Source of the DNA: Pseudomonas linyingensis
GTDB taxonomy: Bacteria > Pseudomonadota > Gammaproteobacteria > Pseudomonadales > Pseudomonadaceae
DNA length: 64,000 bases
Assembly: GCF_900109175.1 (NCBI RefSeq)
Contig: NZ_FNZE01000001.1
Span: forward strand, 124,001 to 188,000
Direction: 5' to 3'
A program made the translations under genes and the position numbers. This document shows, piece by piece, positions 46,021 through 55,035 of this stretch. The notes beneath the pieces were generated by a model. The model was not told where the DNA came from and did no database searches. It saw nothing but the letters and a program-made list of their open reading frames with translations. Numbering within the stretch: position 1 is the stretch's first letter; each line of letters opens with the position of its first letter.

Positions 46021-48594
46021 ATGAGTCTGTCCGCCCTGCCCATCGATGCCGTCCTGCCCGCGCTGCGCGAGGCGCTCGCCCGCCGCCACGAGGTGGTGCT
46101 GGAGGCGCCGCCCGGTGCCGGCAAGACCACCCGCGTGCCGCTGGCGCTGCTCGGCGAAGCCTGGCTGGCCGGGCAGACCATCGTCATGCTCGAACCGCGC
46201 CGGCTGGCCGCCCGCGCCGCCGCCGAGCGCCTGGCCAGCGAGCTTGGCGAGAAGGTCGGCGAGACGGTCGGCTACCGCATTCGCCTGGACAGCAGGGTCG
46301 GCCCGCGCACGCGCATCGAGGTGGTCACCGAGGGCATCCTCGCCCGCCGCCTGCAGGACGACCCGGGCCTGGAGGGCGTCGGTCTGGTGATCTTCGACGA
46401 GTTCCACGAGCGCAATCAGGATGCCGATCTGGCCCTGGCGCTGGCCCTCAACGGTCGCGAGCTGCTGCGCGACGGCCCGCCGCTCAAGGTGCTGCCGATG
46501 TCGGCGACCCTGGAGGGCGAGCGTCTGGCCGCGCTGCTCGACGATGCGCCGGTGGTGCGCAGCGAGGGGCGCATGTATCCGGTGGACATCCAGTGGGGCC
46601 GCGCCGCCCAGCCCGGCGAGGCGCTGGAACCGCGGGTGACGCAGACCGTGCTGCAGGCGCTGGCCGAGCAGGGTGGCAGCCTGCTGGTGTTCCTGCCCGG
46701 CCAGGCGGAGATCCGCCGGGTGCAGGCGGCGCTGGCGGAAAGCCTCGCCGGGCGCGCCGACATCCTGCTCTGCCCGCTGCACGGCGAGCTGGATCTGGCC
46801 GCCCAGCGCGCCGCCATCGAGCCGGCGCCGAGCGGCACGCGCAAGGTGGTGCTGGCCACCAACATCGCCGAGACCAGCCTGACCATCGACGGTGTGCGCG
46901 TGGTGGTGGACGCCGGCCTCGAGCGGGTGCCGCGCTTCGACCCGGCCAGCGGCATGACCCGCCTGGACACCCAGCGCATCTCGCGCGCCTCGGCCACCCA
47001 GCGCGCCGGCCGCGCCGGGCGCCTCGAGCGGGGGGTGTGCTACCGGCTGTGGTCGCAGAGCCAGCACGAGCAGCTGGCCGCCCACGCCAGTGCGGAAATC
47101 CTCCAGGCCGATCTGGCCGGTCTGGCCCTGCAGCTGGCACGCTGGGGCGTTGACGACGTCAGCGAGCTGGTCTGGCTCGATCCGCCACCGGCCGCCGCGC
47201 TGGCCCAGGCCCGCGAGCTGCTACAGCGCCTCGGTGCCCTCGTGCCGCGCGGCGCCGGCTGGGCGCTGACCGCCCATGGCCAGGCGATGGCCACGCTGCC
47301 GGCCCATCCACGCCTCGCCCACCTGCTGCTGCGCGGCCAGGCGCTGGGCCTCGGTTCCCTGGCCGCCGATCTCGCCGCGCTGCTCTCCGAACGCGATATC
47401 CTGCGCGGCGCAGGCGCCGATCTGCACAGCCGCCTGGCCCTGCTGTCCGGCGAGAGCCGCGCCGCGCGAGGCGCCCTGCGGGGTGCCGCCCAGCGGAATG
47501 CCGCCCAGGGCGGCGTGCAGCGCGCGCGCCAGCTGGCCCGCCAGTTCCGCAGTCTGTTGCCGAAGCGGATCGAACAGGCGGTCAGCGATCCCGAGCACCC
47601 GCGCTGGCTGGGCTGCCTGCTGGCCTTCGCCTATCCCGACCGCATCGCCCGCCAGCGCCGCGCCGGTGGTGCCGACTACCGCCTGGCCAACGGCCGAGCC
47701 GCGCAGTTCGGTGAGCCGGATGCGCTGATGAAGCATGAGTGGCTGGTGATCGCCGACCTCGGCAGCCGGCAGGGCCAGCGCGAGGAGCGCATCTACCTGG
47801 CGACCGACCTCGAGCCGGCATTGTTCGATGGTCCGCTGGCCGAGCAGGTCGGTGTCAACGAGGTGCTCGACTGGGACGAGCGCGAGGGCGTGCTGCGCGC
47901 CGAGTGCCAGCGCAAGGTCGGCGAGCTGGTACTGAGCAGCGAGGCATTGAGCGGCCTGGACGAGAGCGCCCGTGGCCGCGCGTTGGTCGCGCTGGTGCGC
48001 CGCAAGGGCCTGGAGCTGCTGCCGTGGACGGCGGAGTTGCGCCAGTGGCAGGCGCGCATCGCCCTGCTGCGCCGCCTCGACCTGGCGGCGAAGGGGGAGA
48101 GCGAGTGGCCAGACGTGTCCGATGCGGCGCTGCTCGCCAGCCTGGAAGACTGGCTGCTGCCCTATCTGGGCAAGGTCAGCCGCCTCAGCCACTTCGCCGC
48201 CCTGGATCTTGCGTCGATCCTCCACGGCCTGCTGCCCTGGCCGTTGCCGCAGCGCCTCGACGAGCTGGCGCCGAAGACCCTTGAGGTGCCGTCCGGCTCG
48301 CGCATTCGCCTCGACTACGGCGAGGAGCCGCCGGTGCTGGCGGTGCGCCTGCAGGAGCTGTTCGGCCTGGCCGCCACACCGCGCATCGCCGGCGGGCGCC
48401 TCGGCGTCAAGCTGCACCTGCTGTCGCCGGCGCAGCGCCCGGTGCAGGTCACCCAGGACCTGGCCAGCTTCTGGGCCAACACCTACTCGGAAGTGAAGAA
48501 GGATCTGAAGGGCAGGTACCCGAAGCATTACTGGCCGGACGATCCGCTGATCGCCGAGCCCACCGCGCGGGCCAAGCCGCGCAAGGCGACCTGA
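46021..48594 (+). CDS. hrpB: ATP-dependent helicase HrpB
   Basis: DExH-box RNA helicase-like protein of 857 residues, full length. Walker A is EAPPGAGKTT (about 28-37), and motif II reads DEFHERN as usual for HrpB rather than DEAH. Motif III is PMSATLEG, and motifs V-VI are TNIAETSLTIDGVRVVVDAG and QRAGRAGRLERGVCYRLW. The C-terminal HrpB_C domain ends VKKDLKGRYPKHYWPDDP. The biological role of HrpB is poorly defined. It is divergent from the lipoprotein gene and is followed by a 10-base-stem hairpin. Confidence 0.96.
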   Translation: MSLSALPIDAVLPALREALARRHEVVLEAPPGAGKTTRVPLALLGEAWLAGQTIVMLEPRRLAARAAAERLASELGEKVGETVGYRIRLDSRVGPRTRIEVVTEGILARRLQDDPGLEGVGLVIFDEFHERNQDADLALALALNGRELLRDGPPLKVLPMSATLEGERLAALLDDAPVVRSEGRMYPVDIQWGRAAQPGEALEPRVTQTVLQALAEQGGSLLVFLPGQAEIRRVQAALAESLAGRADILLCPLHGELDLAAQRAAIEPAPSGTRKVVLATNIAETSLTIDGVRVVVDAGLERVPRFDPASGMTRLDTQRISRASATQRAGRAGRLERGVCYRLWSQSQHEQLAAHASAEILQADLAGLALQLARWGVDDVSELVWLDPPPAAALAQARELLQRLGALVPRGAGWALTAHGQAMATLPAHPRLAHLLLRGQALGLGSLAADLAALLSERDILRGAGADLHSRLALLSGESRAARGALRGAAQRNAAQGGVQRARQLARQFRSLLPKRIEQAVSDPEHPRWLGCLLAFAYPDRIARQRRAGGADYRLANGRAAQFGEPDALMKHEWLVIADLGSRQGQREERIYLATDLEPALFDGPLAEQVGVNEVLDWDEREGVLRAECQRKVGELVLSSEALSGLDESARGRALVALVRRKGLELLPWTAELRQWQARIALLRRLDLAAKGESEWPDVSDAALLASLEDWLLPYLGKVSRLSHFAALDLASILHGLLPWPLPQRLDELAPKTLEVPSGSRIRLDYGEEPPVLAVRLQELFGLAATPRIAGGRLGVKLHLLSPAQRPVQVTQDLASFWANTYSEVKKDLKGRYPKHYWPDDPLIAEPTARAKPRKAT

Positions 48595-48618
48595 GGTGCC
48601 GCGCTGAAGCGCGGCACC
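48595..48618 (+). terminator. Hairpin immediately after hrpB
   Basis: GGTGCCGCGC (48595-48604) pairs perfectly with GCGCGGCACC (48609-48618) around a TGAA loop, starting directly after the hrpB stop. No T-run follows. Confidence 0.5.
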
Positions 48619-48628
48619 ATGCTGCTCA

Positions 48629-48689
48629 CTCTCCCGCCTGCGGGAGAGGGCTGTGCCGGCCCGACCCTTCTCCCGGAGTCGGGAGAGGG
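48629..48689. repeat. Two adjacent CTCTCCCG palindromes
   Basis: CTCTCCCGC (48629-48637)/GCGGGAGAG (48640-48648) is followed by CTCCCG (48670-48675)/CGGGAG (48680-48685), whose stem extends with one bulged T. This is the only place in the window with two copies in tandem. Related copies are at 3206, 10081 and 32324. Confidence 0.6.
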
Positions 48690-48769
48690 CAGACAGGCAC
48701 CCCCGCCATCCCCTTTCCCCTCTGCGGCCTTCTAAAATGGCCCTTCCTTTTCGCTGCCGAGCCCAGCCC

Positions 48770-49516
48770 ATGGACCTGCTACCCGCCTCCCTCTCCCTGC
48801 TGGACGCCGCGGTGCTGATCGTCAGCGCCGGCTTCACCTCGCTGCTCACCGCAGCCATGGGCATCGGTGGAGGGGTTCTGCTGCTGGCGATCATGGCCGG
48901 TATCGTGCCGGCTGCGGCGCTGATTCCGGTGCACGGGCTGGTGCAGCTGGGCTCCAACGGCAACCGCGCCTGGATGACCCGTCGGCACATCGACCTGGGC
49001 TTGCTCAAGCGCTTCGCCCTCGGCGCGCTGGCCGGGGCGCTGCTCGCCTCGCTGATCGTCGTCCAGCTGCCGCTGCAGTGGATCCAGTTCAGCGTCGCCA
49101 CCTTCATCCTCTATCTGGTCTGGGGGCCCAAGCCGGGCCGACACAGCCTCGGTGCCGCCGGGCAGCTGCTGGCCGGGGCCCTGACCACCCTGGTATCGAT
49201 GTTCGTCGGCGCCAGCGGCCCGCTGGTGGCCGGTTTCATCCATCGCCACGACATGGACAAGCTGGCGACTACCGCGACCTTCGCCAGCTGCATGAGCGCC
49301 CAGCACCTGCTGAAGATGGCCGTGTTCTCGGCAGTGGGCTTCGCCTTCTGGGACTGGCTGCCGCTGGTGGCGCTGATGATCGTGGCGGGCGTGGCCGGCA
49401 GCTGGCTTGGCCTGAAGCTGCTCGATCGGATCCCGGCGGAGCACTTCAAGCGGGCGTTTGCCTGGATAGTGACGCTGCTGGCGTTGCGCCTGCTGTGGCA
49501 GGCGAGCGGCTTCTGA
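48770..49516 (+). CDS. TSUP-family (TauE/SafE) membrane permease
   Basis: Inner-membrane protein of 248 residues with about seven to eight hydrophobic segments. The repeated family motif is visible twice: MGIGGGVLLLAIMAG (about 29-43) and VGASGPLVAGFIHRHDMDKLATTATF (about 145-170). TSUP proteins export or import sulfur-containing or organic acids such as sulfite, sulfoacetate or taurine products. The substrate cannot be read from context, although sorAB is encoded 7 kb away. The start at 48770 follows a GC-poor TTCTAAAATGG that may be the -10. Confidence 0.85.
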   Translation: MDLLPASLSLLDAAVLIVSAGFTSLLTAAMGIGGGVLLLAIMAGIVPAAALIPVHGLVQLGSNGNRAWMTRRHIDLGLLKRFALGALAGALLASLIVVQLPLQWIQFSVATFILYLVWGPKPGRHSLGAAGQLLAGALTTLVSMFVGASGPLVAGFIHRHDMDKLATTATFASCMSAQHLLKMAVFSAVGFAFWDWLPLVALMIVAGVAGSWLGLKLLDRIPAEHFKRAFAWIVTLLALRLLWQASGF

Positions 49517-49574
49517 GCGGTATGCGCCTGACAGGCGGCTATGCTGGAAGGGTGAAGCAGCCGGAGAGACCGTC

Positions 49575-49814
49575 ATGAGCGAACCCCACATTGCCCGGCG
49601 CAGTCCCTATGGCATCGCGGTCGAGGCCGGCAAGGACTACTGGTGGTGCCGCTGTGGCCGCAGCCAGAGCCAGCCGTTCTGCGACGGCTCGCACAAGGGC
49701 AGCGAGTTCACTCCGTTACTGTTTCATGCCCAGCGCAGCGAGATCCTGTACTTCTGCGGCTGCAAGCACACCGGCACGCCACCGCTGTGTGACGGCAGCC
49801 ACCAGCGGCTGTAA
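49575..49814 (+). CDS. CDGSH iron-sulfur domain protein (two motifs)
   Basis: Protein of 79 residues with two CDGSH-type [2Fe-2S] sites: WCRCGRSQSQPFCDGSH (about 24-40) and CGCKHTGTPPLCDGSH (about 61-76). Each provides the 3-Cys-1-His ligand set. Two-site CDGSH proteins occur in bacteria and are thought to carry or sense electrons; no specific role is known. AGAGA precedes the start. It lies 31 bases before an SDR oxidoreductase in the same direction, so a functional link is possible. Confidence 0.92.
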   Translation: MSEPHIARRSPYGIAVEAGKDYWWCRCGRSQSQPFCDGSHKGSEFTPLLFHAQRSEILYFCGCKHTGTPPLCDGSHQRL

Positions 49815-49845
49815 GCTGAGCCAAAAACAACAGCGGGGCAATGGC

Positions 49846-50691
49846 ATGCGCCGAGTCATTCGCAAGGTATTTCGCAACAAGGTATTCGACCGCAAGGTGG
49901 TGCTGATAACCGGCGGCTGCGCCGGCATCGGCCGCGCACTGGCGGTGCGCTTCGCCCAGGGTGGCGCGCGGCTGGTGCTGCTCGATCTCGACCAGGCGGC
50001 GCTGGACGGTATGGCCCAACACCTGGCCGACCATCACAACGCCGAAACCCTCGCCCTGCGCTGCGACGTGGCCGACGCCCAGGCGGTACGAGCGGCGGTG
50101 GCGCTGGCGGTGGAGCGTTTCGGCGGCATCGACGTGCTGGTCAACAATGCCGGCATCACCCACCGCAGCGCCTTCGTCGAGACCGACCTCGCCGTGTTCG
50201 AGCGGATCATGGCGGTCAACTACTTCGGCGCCCTGCACTGCACCCAGGCGGCGCTGCCGAGCATCCAGGCCCGACGCGGGCAGATCATCGTGCTCAGTTC
50301 GCTGTCCGGGTTCGCGCCGATGCTCTACCGCAGCGCCTACAACGCCAGCAAGCACGCGCTGCACGGCCTGTTCGAGAGCCTGCGTCTGGAGCTCAGGGAC
50401 AGTGGCGTGAATGTCATGCTGGTATGCCCCGGCTTCACCGCCACCGACATCCGCAAGCACGCGCTGGTCGGCGACGGCTCGGTGACCCCGCAGCCGCTAC
50501 CCTTCCTCGGCAAGGTCTACTCGCCGCAGGATACCGCCGAGGCCATCTACCGCGGCGCGGTGCGGCGCAAGCGCCTGCTGGTGCTATCCAACGTCAACTG
50601 GGGCGCGCGGCTGCTGGCGCGCTTCTGCCCTCGGCTGTTCGAGCGCGTGATGGTGCCGCGGCTGTCGGGGCTGAAACCGCAGGCGCGCTAG
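49846..50691 (+). CDS. Short-chain dehydrogenase/reductase
   Basis: Classical SDR of 281 residues. The nucleotide motif VVLITGGCAGIGRAL is at about 18-32, with a Cys in the usual TGxxxGIG loop. NNAG is at about 103-106, SSLSG near 154, and the catalytic Tyr-x3-Lys is YNASK near 165. The C-terminal tail is basic and hydrophobic and may associate with the membrane. Substrate is unknown. The ATG at 49846 is preceded by only a weak GGGG; the open frame upstream overlaps the CDGSH gene. Confidence 0.88.
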   Translation: MRRVIRKVFRNKVFDRKVVLITGGCAGIGRALAVRFAQGGARLVLLDLDQAALDGMAQHLADHHNAETLALRCDVADAQAVRAAVALAVERFGGIDVLVNNAGITHRSAFVETDLAVFERIMAVNYFGALHCTQAALPSIQARRGQIIVLSSLSGFAPMLYRSAYNASKHALHGLFESLRLELRDSGVNVMLVCPGFTATDIRKHALVGDGSVTPQPLPFLGKVYSPQDTAEAIYRGAVRRKRLLVLSNVNWGARLLARFCPRLFERVMVPRLSGLKPQAR

Positions 50692-50737
50692 AATCGCTCT
50701 GCCGGCCAGTCCCGCGCTGGCGCCCCAAGGAGTCCCG

Positions 50738-51214
50738 TTGAAGACCATCGCCCTGTTCGCCGATGTGCAGAACCTCTACTACACCGTGCGCCAGGCTCAC
50801 GGCTGCCACTTCAACTACGCCGCGCTGTGGGCCGAGCTGGCGACGCGCGGGCAGATCGTCGAGGCCTGCGCCTACGCCATCGAGCGCGGCGACCCGCGCC
50901 AGCAGCAGTTCCAGCAGACCCTGCGCAAGCTCGGCTTCACCGTGAAGCTCAAGCCGTACATCCAGCGCAGCGATGGCAGCGCCAAGGGTGACTGGGACGT
51001 CGGCATCACCATCGACGTGCTCGACGCCGCGGCGCGGGTCGACGAGGTGGTGCTGGCCTCCGGCGACGGCGACTTCGACCTGCTGCTCGAACGGGTGCGC
51101 CGCGGCGGCACCGAAGCCACCGTCTACGGCGTGCCGGGGCTTACCGCGCAGTCGCTGGTACGCGCCGCCGACCGCTACGTGCCGATCGAGGGCAGCCTGC
51201 TGCTGCGCGGCTGA
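50738..51214 (+). CDS. NYN-domain (LabA-like, PIN-fold) ribonuclease-like protein
   Basis: Protein of 158 residues with the NYN/LabA fold. The conserved acidic residues are present: Asp9 in LFADVQNLYY, Asp in KGDWDVGITIDVLDAA (about 82-97) and ASGDGDFDLLLERVRR (about 106-121). Such proteins are predicted metal-dependent RNases. The start is TTG at 50738, supported by AAGGAG five bases upstream. A TAGAAT -10 is at 50689-50694. It is followed by a DEAD-box RNA helicase in the same direction, which suggests a common RNA-related role. Confidence 0.88.
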   Translation: MKTIALFADVQNLYYTVRQAHGCHFNYAALWAELATRGQIVEACAYAIERGDPRQQQFQQTLRKLGFTVKLKPYIQRSDGSAKGDWDVGITIDVLDAAARVDEVVLASGDGDFDLLLERVRRGGTEATVYGVPGLTAQSLVRAADRYVPIEGSLLLRG

Positions 51215-51282
51215 TCGGGGCCGTACTGGCCAGCGATTGCAGGTAAACTGGCGCCCTGTTTTCCCTGCCGGTTGCCCCTGCC

Positions 51283-52611
51283 ATGACCTTCGCCTCCCTC
51301 GGCCTGATCGATCCGCTGCTGCGCGCGCTCGACGCCCTCGACTACAAAACGCCCACGCCGGTGCAGAGCCAGGCGATTCCTGCCGTGCTCAAGGGCCGCG
51401 ACCTGATGGCGGCGGCGCAGACCGGCACCGGCAAGACCGCCGGTTTCGCCCTGCCGCTGCTGCAGCGCCTGAGCATGGCAGGGCAGGTGGCACCCAACTC
51501 GGTGCGCGCGCTGATCCTGGTGCCGACCCGCGAGCTGGCCGAGCAGGTCCACGAGAGCTTCCGCGTCTACGGCCAGCACCTGCCGCTGCGCACCCTGGCA
51601 GCCTACGGCGGGGTGAGCATCAACCCGCAGATGATGCGCCTGCGCAAGGGCGTCGACGTGCTGGTGGCCACCCCCGGCCGCCTGCTCGACCTGTTCCGCC
51701 AGAACGCGGTGCGCTTCGAGCAGGTAGAGACCCTGGTGCTCGACGAAGCCGACCGCATGCTCGACCTCGGCTTTTCCCGCGAGCTCAACGAGCTGTTCGC
51801 CATGCTACCGCAGCGCCGGCAGACCCTGCTGTTCTCCGCCACCTTCTCCGAGACCATCCGCGAGCTGTCCCGGGTGCTGCTGCGCGATCCGCTGAGCATC
51901 GAGGTCAGCCCGCGCAACGCCGCGGCGCAGTCGGTCAAGCAGTGGCTGATCCCGGTGGACAAGAAGCGCAAAAGCGAGCTGTTCTGCCACCTGCTCAAGG
52001 CACGGCGCTGGGGCCAGGTGCTGGTGTTCGTCAAGACCCGCAAGGGCGTCGATGAGCTGGCGACCGAGCTGCAGCGCCTCGGCGTCAGCAGTGATGCGAT
52101 CCACGGCGACAAGCCGCAGCCGGCGCGCCTGCGCGCGCTGGAGCGCTTCAAGGCCGGCGAGGTGCAGGTGCTGGTGGCCACCGACGTGGCGGCGCGCGGC
52201 CTGGACATCGATGACCTGCCGCTGGTGGTCAACTTCGACCTGCCGATCGTCGCCGAGGACTACGTGCACCGCATCGGCCGCACCGGCCGCGCCGGCGCCA
52301 GCGGCGAGGCGATCTCGCTGGTCTGCGCCGACGAGGTGCAGCTGCTCGCCGCCATCGAGGCGCTGATCCGCCAGGTGTTGCCGCGCCGCGACGAGCCGGA
52401 CTTCATCCCCGACCACCGCGTGCCGCAGACCACCATCGACGGCCAGGTGGTGAAAAAGCCGAAGAAACCCAAGAAGCCGAAGATCGAGCTGGGCAAGCCG
52501 GGCAAGGCCGCCAAGCCGCTGGGCAACTGGATCGACAGCGGTTCGCCCAAGGTCAAGGCGGTGCGCAAGATGCCCAGCCTGGGCGGCGGCAAGCGCTCCG
52601 GCAAGAAGTAG
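51283..52611 (+). CDS. rhlE: DEAD-box RNA helicase (RhlE-like)
   Basis: ATP-dependent RNA helicase of 442 residues. All motifs are present: [11 protein letters not shown] (motif I, about 46), PTRELAEQ (Ia), [12 protein letters not shown] (II), LLFSATFSE (III), [13 protein letters not shown] (V) and [10 protein letters not shown] (VI). The C-terminal 65 residues are lysine-rich ([10 protein letters not shown]), a typical RNA-binding tail of RhlE-type helicases. It is likely involved in ribosome assembly or RNA turnover. Its stop is three bases from the stop of the convergent zinc-ribbon gene. Confidence 0.95.
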   Translation: MTFASLGLIDPLLRALDALDYKTPTPVQSQAIPAVLKGRDLMAAAQTGTGKTAGFALPLLQRLSMAGQVAPNSVRALILVPTRELAEQVHESFRVYGQHLPLRTLAAYGGVSINPQMMRLRKGVDVLVATPGRLLDLFRQNAVRFEQVETLVLDEADRMLDLGFSRELNELFAMLPQRRQTLLFSATFSETIRELSRVLLRDPLSIEVSPRNAAAQSVKQWLIPVDKKRKSELFCHLLKARRWGQVLVFVKTRKGVDELATELQRLGVSSDAIHGDKPQPARLRALERFKAGEVQVLVATDVAARGLDIDDLPLVVNFDLPIVAEDYVHRIGRTGRAGASGEAISLVCADEVQLLAAIEALIRQVLPRRDEPDFIPDHRVPQTTIDGQVVKKPKKPKKPKIELGKPGKAAKPLGNWIDSGSPKVKAVRKMPSLGGGKRSGKK

Positions 52612-52614
52612 TCG

Positions 52615-53673
52615 TTACGCCGCCGGCGGCTCGGATGGCTGGGCCGCGTCGCTGCCGCAGGCGAAGCAGAAGCGCGCGAAGGCGCTCTTGCGCTGCTGGC
52701 AGTGCGTGCAGTGGTCGAACAGACTGAGGCCGCAGTGCTGGCAGAAGTCGATCTGCGGGTTGTCCAGCTCGACCGGCCGCTCGCAGCCCGGGCAGACCTT
52801 CTTGGCCAGGCGCAGCAGCGAGGTGTCGTAGGAGATTTCCTTGCGCCGTTCGGCGTCGGGCTTGGCTTCGGCTGCCTGCTGGCGCTCGCGGTAGCGGTTG
52901 AACGCGACGATGGCCTGGCGGCCGACCAGCACGGTGATCACCACGCCGACGATATTGCGCACGTAACCGCCGTAGCTCGGCAGGTAGGGCACCAGCTCGA
53001 CGAAGAACACGAACAGGGCGAAGTAGATGTAGCCCCACACGAAGGGCCACCAGGTGCTCTTGCGCTGGCGGGCGAACAGCCAGCCGGCGATGAGCAGCAG
53101 GGGCAGGGTCAGCGCCAGGCGAATGAGGAATACCTTGAGTTCCTGCCGACTCTGCTCGGCGGACATCTGTTCATAGGCGGCGCTGCGCAACTCGTCGAGC
53201 TGCCGCTGGGCGCGCTGCTGCGCCTGCCTGGCGTCGAGCAGGCGCTGCTCCTCGGTTTCCACCGCGCTGCGCACTTGGCGCTCGGCGAGCTTGAGGTGCT
53301 CCAACGCCTCGGTGCGCTTGAGCACCTCGTCATCGCGCGCCGCCTGCTGGGTCACCTGGCGGCTGGCCAGCCAGGCGCTCAGGCTGTCGCGGGCGGTCTG
53401 GCTGTTCTGCCGCGCCGCCTCCAGCTTGAGGCGGCTCTGCTCCAGGGCGTCCAGGGCGTCCTGGGCCTGGTTGCGCTGGCGCTTGATCTCCTCCTCGATG
53501 CGCTTGCTCGCTTCGCCGTCGAGGAAGTCCTCCACGCTGAAGCGCTGCTCGACCAGCGGCAGGTTCTTCACCACGGCGCCGCCGAGGTTGACCAGGAAGC
53601 CGGCGAAGACCACGGCCACCGCCCACAGGGCGAGGCGGAAGAACTTCTCGGAGCGGCGTTGGGCCTTGTTCAT
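52615..53673 (-). CDS. Membrane protein with coiled coil and zinc ribbons
   Basis: Protein of 352 residues of unknown function. A membrane segment lies at about 15-35, a long coiled coil at about 55-165 (rich in Glu, Gln, Arg and Ala) and three more membrane segments at about 175-245. The C-terminus holds two zinc-ribbon cysteine clusters: CPGCERP...DFCQHCG (about 297-316) and CTHCQQRK...FCFACG (about 322-341). The start at 53673 (MNKAQRRSEKFFRLAL) fits an AAGGATG upstream. I do not recognise the family; a link to membrane protein quality control or a scaffold is possible. Confidence 0.8.
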   Translation of the reverse strand: MNKAQRRSEKFFRLALWAVAVVFAGFLVNLGGAVVKNLPLVEQRFSVEDFLDGEASKRIEEEIKRQRNQAQDALDALEQSRLKLEAARQNSQTARDSLSAWLASRQVTQQAARDDEVLKRTEALEHLKLAERQVRSAVETEEQRLLDARQAQQRAQRQLDELRSAAYEQMSAEQSRQELKVFLIRLALTLPLLLIAGWLFARQRKSTWWPFVWGYIYFALFVFFVELVPYLPSYGGYVRNIVGVVITVLVGRQAIVAFNRYRERQQAAEAKPDAERRKEISYDTSLLRLAKKVCPGCERPVELDNPQIDFCQHCGLSLFDHCTHCQQRKSAFARFCFACGSDAAQPSEPPAA

Positions 53674-53862
53674 GATGGGAGCATCCTTTCTCGCTGGACT
53701 GGGCCACAGCATAGCGCAGCGCGCCCGGCCGGTTAGGGGCGCGCCCGACAGTTCCGGCCGGCAAAGCGGGCGCGAATTTGCCGCGCCCCCGGCTGCCGCG
53801 CCGCGGCGGATCGGCTATCCTCGCCGCTTGCCTTCGCGCTCCGTATTCGTTCAGGAACTCCG

Positions 53863-55011
53863 ATGATCGTCAGCAAACTGCCCAACGTCGGCACCACCAT
53901 CTTCACCACCATGTCCCAGCTCGCCGCGCAGACCGGCGCGCTCAACCTGTCCCAGGGCTTTCCCGACTTCGACGGCCCGCAGGCGCTGCGCGAGGCGGTC
54001 GGCCGCCACGTGATGGCCGGGCACAACCAGTACGCACCGATGACCGGCCTGCCGGCCCTGCGCGAGCAGGTGGCGGCGAAGATCTCCCGCAGCTACGGCC
54101 GCAGCGTGGACATGGACAGCGAGGTGACCATCACTCCCGGCGCCACCGAGGCGATCTTCTGCGCGGTGCAGGCGCTGGTCCGCCCGGGCGACGAGGTGAT
54201 CGTCTTCGATCCCTGCTACGACAGCTACGAGCCCTCGGTGGAACTGGCCGGCGGGCGCTGCGTGCACGTGCCGCTGGCGCTGCCGGACTTCGCCATCGAC
54301 TGGCAGCGGTTGCAGGACGCGATCAGCCCGCGCACCCGCCTGATCATCCTCAACAGCCCGCACAACCCCAGCGGCGCTCTGATTTCCTCTGCGGAGCTGG
54401 CCCAGCTGGCCGCCTTGATCCGCGAGCGCGAGATCTACCTGATCAGCGACGAGGTCTACGAGCACCTGGTGTTCGACGGCGTACAGCACGCCAGCGTGCT
54501 GGCCCACGAGGAGCTGTACCAGCGCGCCTTCGTGGTCAGCTCGTTCGGCAAGACCTACCACGTCACCGGCTGGAAGACCGGCTACGTGGTGGCGCCGCCG
54601 GCCTTGACTGCCGAGCTGCGCAAGGTCCACCAGTTCGTCACCTTCTGCGGCATCACCCCGCTGCAGTGGGCGCTGGCCGACTACATGAGCGCCCATCCCG
54701 AGCACGTCGACGAGCTGCCGGCCTTCTACCAGGCCAAGCGCGACCTGTTCTGCGATCTGCTGCAGGGCTCGCGCTTCAGCTTCAAGCGCACCCCGGGCAC
54801 CTACTTCCAGCTGGCCGACTACTCGGCGATCCGCGACGACCTCGACGACGTGGAAATGTCGCTGTGGCTGACCCGCGAGCACGGCGTGGCGACCATCCCG
54901 GTGTCGGTGTTCTACCAGACTCCGCCCAAGGACCTGCGTCTGGTGCGCTTCTGCTTCGCCAAGCGCGAGGACACCCTGCGCCAGGCGGCCGACAAGTTGT
55001 GCCGGGTGTGA
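53863..55011 (+). CDS. PLP aminotransferase (methionine/glutamine transaminase type)
   Basis: Class I/II aminotransferase of 382 residues, similar to E. coli YbdL and glutamine transaminase K. The PLP lysine is Lys230 in SSFGKTYHVTGWKTGY. Others are LSQGFPDFDGP near the N-terminus and NSPHNPSGAL (about 164-173). Such enzymes transaminate methionine or ketomethiobutyrate with glutamine as donor. The next gene is an omega-amidase-type hydrolase starting 24 bases later, the known partner that removes the 2-oxoglutaramate by-product. The pair is likely part of methionine salvage. Confidence 0.92.
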   Translation: MIVSKLPNVGTTIFTTMSQLAAQTGALNLSQGFPDFDGPQALREAVGRHVMAGHNQYAPMTGLPALREQVAAKISRSYGRSVDMDSEVTITPGATEAIFCAVQALVRPGDEVIVFDPCYDSYEPSVELAGGRCVHVPLALPDFAIDWQRLQDAISPRTRLIILNSPHNPSGALISSAELAQLAALIREREIYLISDEVYEHLVFDGVQHASVLAHEELYQRAFVVSSFGKTYHVTGWKTGYVVAPPALTAELRKVHQFVTFCGITPLQWALADYMSAHPEHVDELPAFYQAKRDLFCDLLQGSRFSFKRTPGTYFQLADYSAIRDDLDDVEMSLWLTREHGVATIPVSVFYQTPPKDLRLVRFCFAKREDTLRQAADKLCRV

Positions 55012-55035
55012 TGGACCATTTTCGGAGAGACTCCC

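Noticed and set aside
45451-47085. 544-codon frame containing the lipoprotein gene and extending over hrpB
   Set aside because: Only the part from 45867 downstream looks like a protein (signal sequence and lipobox). The rest is the antisense of hrpB.
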